A stretch of 64,000 bases of DNA from assembly GCF_003688915.1 (NCBI RefSeq), contig NZ_REFU01000001.1:806001-870000 (forward strand), read 5' to 3'. Within the stretch, counting starts at the first letter, position 1, and each line of letters opens with the position of its first letter. A program made the position numbers and the translations under genes. The stretch is from Rhodococcus sp. SBT000017. GTDB lineage: Bacteria; Actinomycetota; Actinomycetes; Mycobacteriales; Mycobacteriaceae. Below the pieces are notes generated by a model. The model did no database searches, had not been told where the DNA came from, and worked only from the letters and a program-made list of their open reading frames with translations. Below, in pieces: positions 60,967-64,000 of this stretch.

Positions 60967-61542
60967 TCACGGCCACGGCAGAACGGTGAGGTTCGGCCAC
61001 TCGGTCGTCCACCGGGCCGCCTTGGCCTCGTACACGTGCTGCATCGGCAACCGCGGGTTCGGCCGCACGATCCCCGCGAAGAGATCGTCGAATCCGTGCG
61101 GTGCGTACACGACATCCGTTCCGCCCCGGTCGGTGGTGATGCCGAAGCAGCACGTGGTGGAGACGAAGTGATCGATCGCATCCTCGGTACTTCGGTACGG
61201 TGCGATCGCAGTGCCGAAATGCTCCTCGTACCACAGGTGTACGCGCGCCTCGTTGCGTACTTCGATGTCCACACCGAGGTCGGCGAACACCGAATCCACG
61301 CGCTCGATCACCTCGTTCTCCGCATCGTAGGACAGATCGGAGTCGTCGAAGTAGAAGAAGTCGTAGTCCCGAATTCCCGCACGCAGGTCCCGACCGGCCA
61401 GGTGGTTCCACACCGTCTGGAAGAGGCCACCCGCTGTCAGATACCAGCCGGGGAGCCCGAGCTCAGGAGCGCGTCGAAGTATCTCGTCGACAGCAGGATT
61501 GGATCGAACGACCGAGACGAACTCGGCCTCGCCCGGTGGCAT
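60967..61542 (-). CDS. Nucleotidyltransferase-family protein (COG3575-like)
   Basis: A 191-residue protein resembling the COG3575/DUF925 nucleotidyltransferase-like family. It has LPGWYLTAGGLFQTVWNHLAGRDL (quoted in part), then the acidic motif GIRDYDFFYFDDSDLSYDAEN, which corresponds to the metal-binding Asp pair of the fold. Later ARVHLWYEEHFG and YRSTEDAIDHFVSTTCCFG are typical. The target of the transferase is unknown. The ATG at 61542 shares bases with the stop of the upstream peptidase gene (TGATG), so translation is coupled. Confidence 0.82.
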   Translation of the reverse strand: MPPGEAEFVSVVRSNPAVDEILRRAPELGLPGWYLTAGGLFQTVWNHLAGRDLRAGIRDYDFFYFDDSDLSYDAENEVIERVDSVFADLGVDIEVRNEARVHLWYEEHFGTAIAPYRSTEDAIDHFVSTTCCFGITTDRGGTDVVYAPHGFDDLFAGIVRPNPRLPMQHVYEAKAARWTTEWPNLTVLPWP

Positions 61543-62684
61543 CACACCGGCAGGACGGCCAGACCGTGCGGCCTGAGGTTGACCGACTCGCACCCGTCTG
61601 CGGTGACCACGACGATGTCCTCGATGCGTGCACCCCACTGTCCGCGGAAGTAGATTCCCGGCTCGATGCTGAACGCCATCCCCTCGGTGAGCGTGATGTC
61701 GTTTCCCGCAACGATGTACGGCTCTTCGTGTACCGACAGGCCGATCCCGTGACCGGTGCGGTGCAGGAACGCCTCGCCCAGACCGGCGTCGACCAGGACG
61801 TCGCGGGCGGCCGCATCGATGGACTGCGCCGTGACACCGGGCACCACCGCATCGACAGCTGCCTGCTGGGCCCGCTCGAGTACCGCGTACTGCTCGGCGA
61901 TCTCCGCCGAGGGCTCGCCGAGACTGTAGGTGCGGGTCGAGTCGGAGTTGTATCCCGGTGCGACAGGTCCCCCGATGTCGATCACCACGATGTCGCCCGC
62001 CTCGACGACTCGATCGGAGACCTCGTGGTGCGGATCGGCGCCGTGAGGCCCGGACCCGACGATGATGAATTCAGGTGCTGTATGGCCTTCTTCGACGATC
62101 GCGGCCGCGATGTCCGCGGCGATCTGCGCTTCCGTGCGGCCCACTCGAAGCCATTCACCCATCCGGGCGTGCACGCGGTCGATGGCGTGCCCAGCGCGCC
62201 GCAACGCGTCGATCTCGGCCGCATCCTTGACCATTCGGAGTTCGCGAAGCACGTCGGTGGCCAGCACCGGGACCGTGCCGAAGACACCCGCCAGCGGCAC
62301 GAAATGTAGGGCGGGCATGGCGTCGGCGACGGCTGTGCTCGTTCCACCGGGAACTGCCGATGCCACCAGTGCGTACGGATCCACACCGTCGACCCAGTCG
62401 ACGAGCGTCAGAGACAGCTCTTGCGCCGCGGAATCGCCCAGTGCGGCGAGCTCGAGCCGAGGAACCACGACCGTGGGGGTGCTGCCGTCCGCGGGAACGA
62501 CCAGAGCGATGAGACGCTCGAACGAACTGGCCTTCGATCCGATCAGGTACTGCAGATCCGGACCCGGGGTGATCAACAGGGCATCCAAGCCTGCTTCCGA
62601 CGTCAGGCGAGCCGCGCGGGCGAGTCTGGACGCGTAGACATCGCTGGAGAAACGTGAGGAACTGACCGAAGAATCGACACTCAT
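61542..62684 (-). CDS. M24-family Xaa-Pro aminopeptidase/dipeptidase (PepE/PepQ-like)
   Basis: A 380-residue metallopeptidase of the pita-bread fold that releases residues next to proline. The N-terminal domain ([18 protein letters not shown]) precedes the catalytic domain with all five metal ligands: the Asp pair in [20 protein letters not shown], His in [15 protein letters not shown], Glu in [12 protein letters not shown] and Glu in ARIEDIVVV. The homologue in M. tuberculosis is Rv2089c (pepE), again beside the 5'-3' exonuclease gene. A TAGCCT box six bases before the ATG indicates a leaderless transcript. The nucleotidyltransferase-like gene follows in the same operon. Confidence 0.92.
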   Translation of the reverse strand: MSVDSSVSSSRFSSDVYASRLARAARLTSEAGLDALLITPGPDLQYLIGSKASSFERLIALVVPADGSTPTVVVPRLELAALGDSAAQELSLTLVDWVDGVDPYALVASAVPGGTSTAVADAMPALHFVPLAGVFGTVPVLATDVLRELRMVKDAAEIDALRRAGHAIDRVHARMGEWLRVGRTEAQIAADIAAAIVEEGHTAPEFIIVGSGPHGADPHHEVSDRVVEAGDIVVIDIGGPVAPGYNSDSTRTYSLGEPSAEIAEQYAVLERAQQAAVDAVVPGVTAQSIDAAARDVLVDAGLGEAFLHRTGHGIGLSVHEEPYIVAGNDITLTEGMAFSIEPGIYFRGQWGARIEDIVVVTADGCESVNLRPHGLAVLPV

Positions 62685-62690
62685 CCCACC

Positions 62691-62696
62691 AGGCTA
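62691..62696 (-). promoter_or_regulatory. Leaderless -10 box TAGCCT before the M24 peptidase gene
   Basis: On the minus strand TAGCCT, then GGTGGG, then ATG at 62684. It lies in the tight divergent gap to the exonuclease gene. Confidence 0.5.
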
Positions 62697-62720
62697 GTGC
62701 CGTTTGGCAAGATGAGCCCC

Positions 62721-63689
62721 ATGACCGCCCCCGGAAAGTCGCCGCTGCTGCTCCTCGACGGCGCGAGCCTGTGGTTCAGGGCCTACTACGCACTGCCCGA
62801 GTCGATTACGGCCCCCGATGGCCGACCCGTCAATGCCGTCCGAGGCTTCCTCGACATGATTTCGGCGTTGATCGCGCGCACCGAACCCAGCCGACTGGCG
62901 GTGTGCCTCGATCTCGACTGGCGGCCGCAGTTTCGCGTCGACCTGGTGCCGTCCTACAAGGCGCATCGGGTTGCCGAGGCCGCGCCGGAGGTCGCCGAGA
63001 GCGAAGAGGTGCCGGAGACACTGACACCACAGGTGGACATGATCATGGATGTGCTCGCCGCATTGGGGATCGCGACCGCAGGCGCAGAAGGTCTCGAAGC
63101 CGACGACGTGCTGGGAACCCTGGCAGCGCGCGAGCGTCAGGACCCCGTGGTCGTGGTCAGTGGAGACAGAGACCTGCTTCAGGTTGCCGCCGACGAGCCG
63201 AACGAGGTGCGCGTTCTGTACGTGGGCCGTGGGTTGGCCAAAGCCGAATTGTTCGATCCCGCACTGGTTTCCGAGCGCTACGGTGTGCCACTTCATCGAG
63301 CGGGCGAGGCGTACGCGGAACTTGCCCTGCTGCGCGGCGACGCCTCCGACGGCCTGCCCGGCGTCAAAGGAATCGGGGAGAAGACGGCGTCGACGCTGAT
63401 GCTGAACTACGAATCCGTCGCTGCGCTGCGCGCTGCGGCACTCGATCCGTCCTCGGACATGGCCAAAGGCATCCGGGCGAAGCTGGCCAATGCGAGCGAC
63501 TACCTGGACGCCGCACTTCCCGTCGTCCGAGTCGTCACCGACGCCGATGTCGTCCTGTCGAAGTCCGACGAGATTCCGGCCGAGCCCGACGATCTCGACG
63601 CACTGAACACGCTCGCCGAGACCCTCGGAATCGAGAACGCCGTCAACCGTCTCGTCTCTGCGATGGCGGCCACGGCGTCGAAGAACTGA
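62721..63689 (+). CDS. 5'-3' exonuclease (FEN-like, DNA polymerase I 5'-nuclease homologue)
   Basis: A stand-alone flap endonuclease/5'-3' exonuclease of about 322 residues, acting on branched DNA or RNA primers without a polymerase domain. Motifs: [25 protein letters not shown] in the helical gateway, [12 protein letters not shown] and [14 protein letters not shown] with acidic metal ligands, and [19 protein letters not shown], the helix-three-turn DNA-binding site. Start choices are GTG 62697, ATG 62712 and ATG 62721. The last is preferred because known homologues (M. tuberculosis Rv2090) begin just before the LLLDGAS strand. It is divergent from the peptidase gene. Confidence 0.9.
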   Translation: MTAPGKSPLLLLDGASLWFRAYYALPESITAPDGRPVNAVRGFLDMISALIARTEPSRLAVCLDLDWRPQFRVDLVPSYKAHRVAEAAPEVAESEEVPETLTPQVDMIMDVLAALGIATAGAEGLEADDVLGTLAARERQDPVVVVSGDRDLLQVAADEPNEVRVLYVGRGLAKAELFDPALVSERYGVPLHRAGEAYAELALLRGDASDGLPGVKGIGEKTASTLMLNYESVAALRAAALDPSSDMAKGIRAKLANASDYLDAALPVVRVVTDADVVLSKSDEIPAEPDDLDALNTLAETLGIENAVNRLVSAMAATASKN

Positions 63690-63708
63690 CCCGAGTGGCC
63701 GAGCCGGT

Positions 63709-64000
63709 CTACTTGGGTAGGGAGACCTCGTAGTTGGCGTCGTCGTCGAGGAAGGTCAACGTCACCGTCCTGAACGCACCGTCGACCGTCAGGGTGCAAT
63801 CGACACTGGTCCCGGCCTCGACCTCGATGTCCTGGGGGCAGGACACACCGGAGACGTCGGACGCACCGTAGGACTCGGTGACGACCGTGCGAATACCCTC
63901 CTCGGCCGCAGCAGTGTCGAGGGTGGTCGTACGACCGAAGGCGAAGAACGACACCACCGCGATCACTGCGACCACTGCGATGACGGCACCTGCGATGATC
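63709..64000 (-). CDS. DUF4333-domain protein, partial
   Basis: Only the C-terminal ~97 residues are in the window; the frame stays open to the edge, so the start lies beyond it. A hydrophobic helix (AVIAVVAVIAVVSFFAFG) is followed by an extracytoplasmic DUF4333 domain: ASDVSGVSCPQDIEVEAGTSVDCTLTVDGAFRTVTLTFLDDD, quoted in parts. The two Cys could form a disulphide. The function of the family is unknown; members are common membrane-anchored proteins in mycolic-acid bacteria. Convergent with the exonuclease gene, 19 bp away. Confidence 0.8.
   Translation of the reverse strand, partial: IIAGAVIAVVAVIAVVSFFAFGRTTTLDTAAAEEGIRTVVTESYGASDVSGVSCPQDIEVEAGTSVDCTLTVDGAFRTVTLTFLDDDANYEVSLPK

Noticed and set aside
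1..64000. CRISPR arrays, tRNA or rRNA genes, prophage or IS transposases
   Set aside because: No spaced short repeats, tRNA-like T-loop/acceptor patterns, rRNA-like sequence or transposase/integrase motifs were seen on either strand.

Overview
The window looks like a chromosome segment of a mycolate-type actinobacterium, most likely Rhodococcus or a close Nocardiaceae relative. The reasons are high GC, an RbpA gene, F420/FMN-type PPOX oxidoreductases, a DprE2-like reductase, an aerobic cobalamin (cob) cluster and several apparently leaderless genes. From memory, the order rbpA ... lnt, fxsA ... PPOX, cobN / cobG-H-IJ ... cobK, cobL, SDR, PPOX ... pepE, 5'-3' exonuclease resembles the Mycobacterium tuberculosis Rv2050-Rv2090 region. 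Genus and synteny are inference; no database search was possible.

Left block (1-9445): a small unknown protein, an N-acetylglutamate synthase-like protein, a SnoaL/SDR pair behind a MerR-type promoter, an SRPBCC protein, a membrane diguanylate cyclase, a DUF6328-like/KefB-type antiporter pair, a TerB-like protein, a small Cys-rich protein, and rbpA with a SigH/SigR-type promoter and a clear terminator.

Accessory block (9446-40335): a PapB-like chorismate mutase and a fused aminodeoxychorismate synthase read rightward to a strong hairpin and meet a leftward block. That block holds a secreted protein gene and one 26.4-kb gene for a 7-module, 8788-residue NRPS with domains C-(half C)-A-T | C-A-T | C-A-T-E | C-A-T | C-A-T-E | C-A-T | C-A-T-TE. 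Modules 1 and 3 carry an apparently identical 1,525-bp adenylation-domain cassette whose codon usage differs from the rest of the gene. A2 reads as Ser and A5 as Thr from their specificity residues; the other five are unassigned. The thioesterase is split by a frameshift, so its last ~135 residues, including the presumed catalytic His, lie in a separate overlapping ORF (12900-13307). The block sits where lnt's usual partner ppm would be expected. This NRPS plus the two chorismate enzymes is the best candidate for an undescribed system: an N-capped heptapeptide possibly containing an amino-aromatic unit.

Right block (40336-64000): lnt, an amidohydrolase, fxsA, a two-component system, a TauE-type exporter, a TldD/TldE protease pair, a VOC protein and a PPOX protein. 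Next come cobN behind a cobalamin riboswitch, divergent cobG-cobH-cobIJ, and convergent SDR-cobL-cobK. The window closes with a PPOX protein, a nucleotidyltransferase-like protein, an M24 peptidase, a 5'-3' exonuclease and a partial DUF4333 protein. Many neighbours overlap by ATGA/GTGA/TGATG, indicating translational coupling. cobM is not in the cob cluster.
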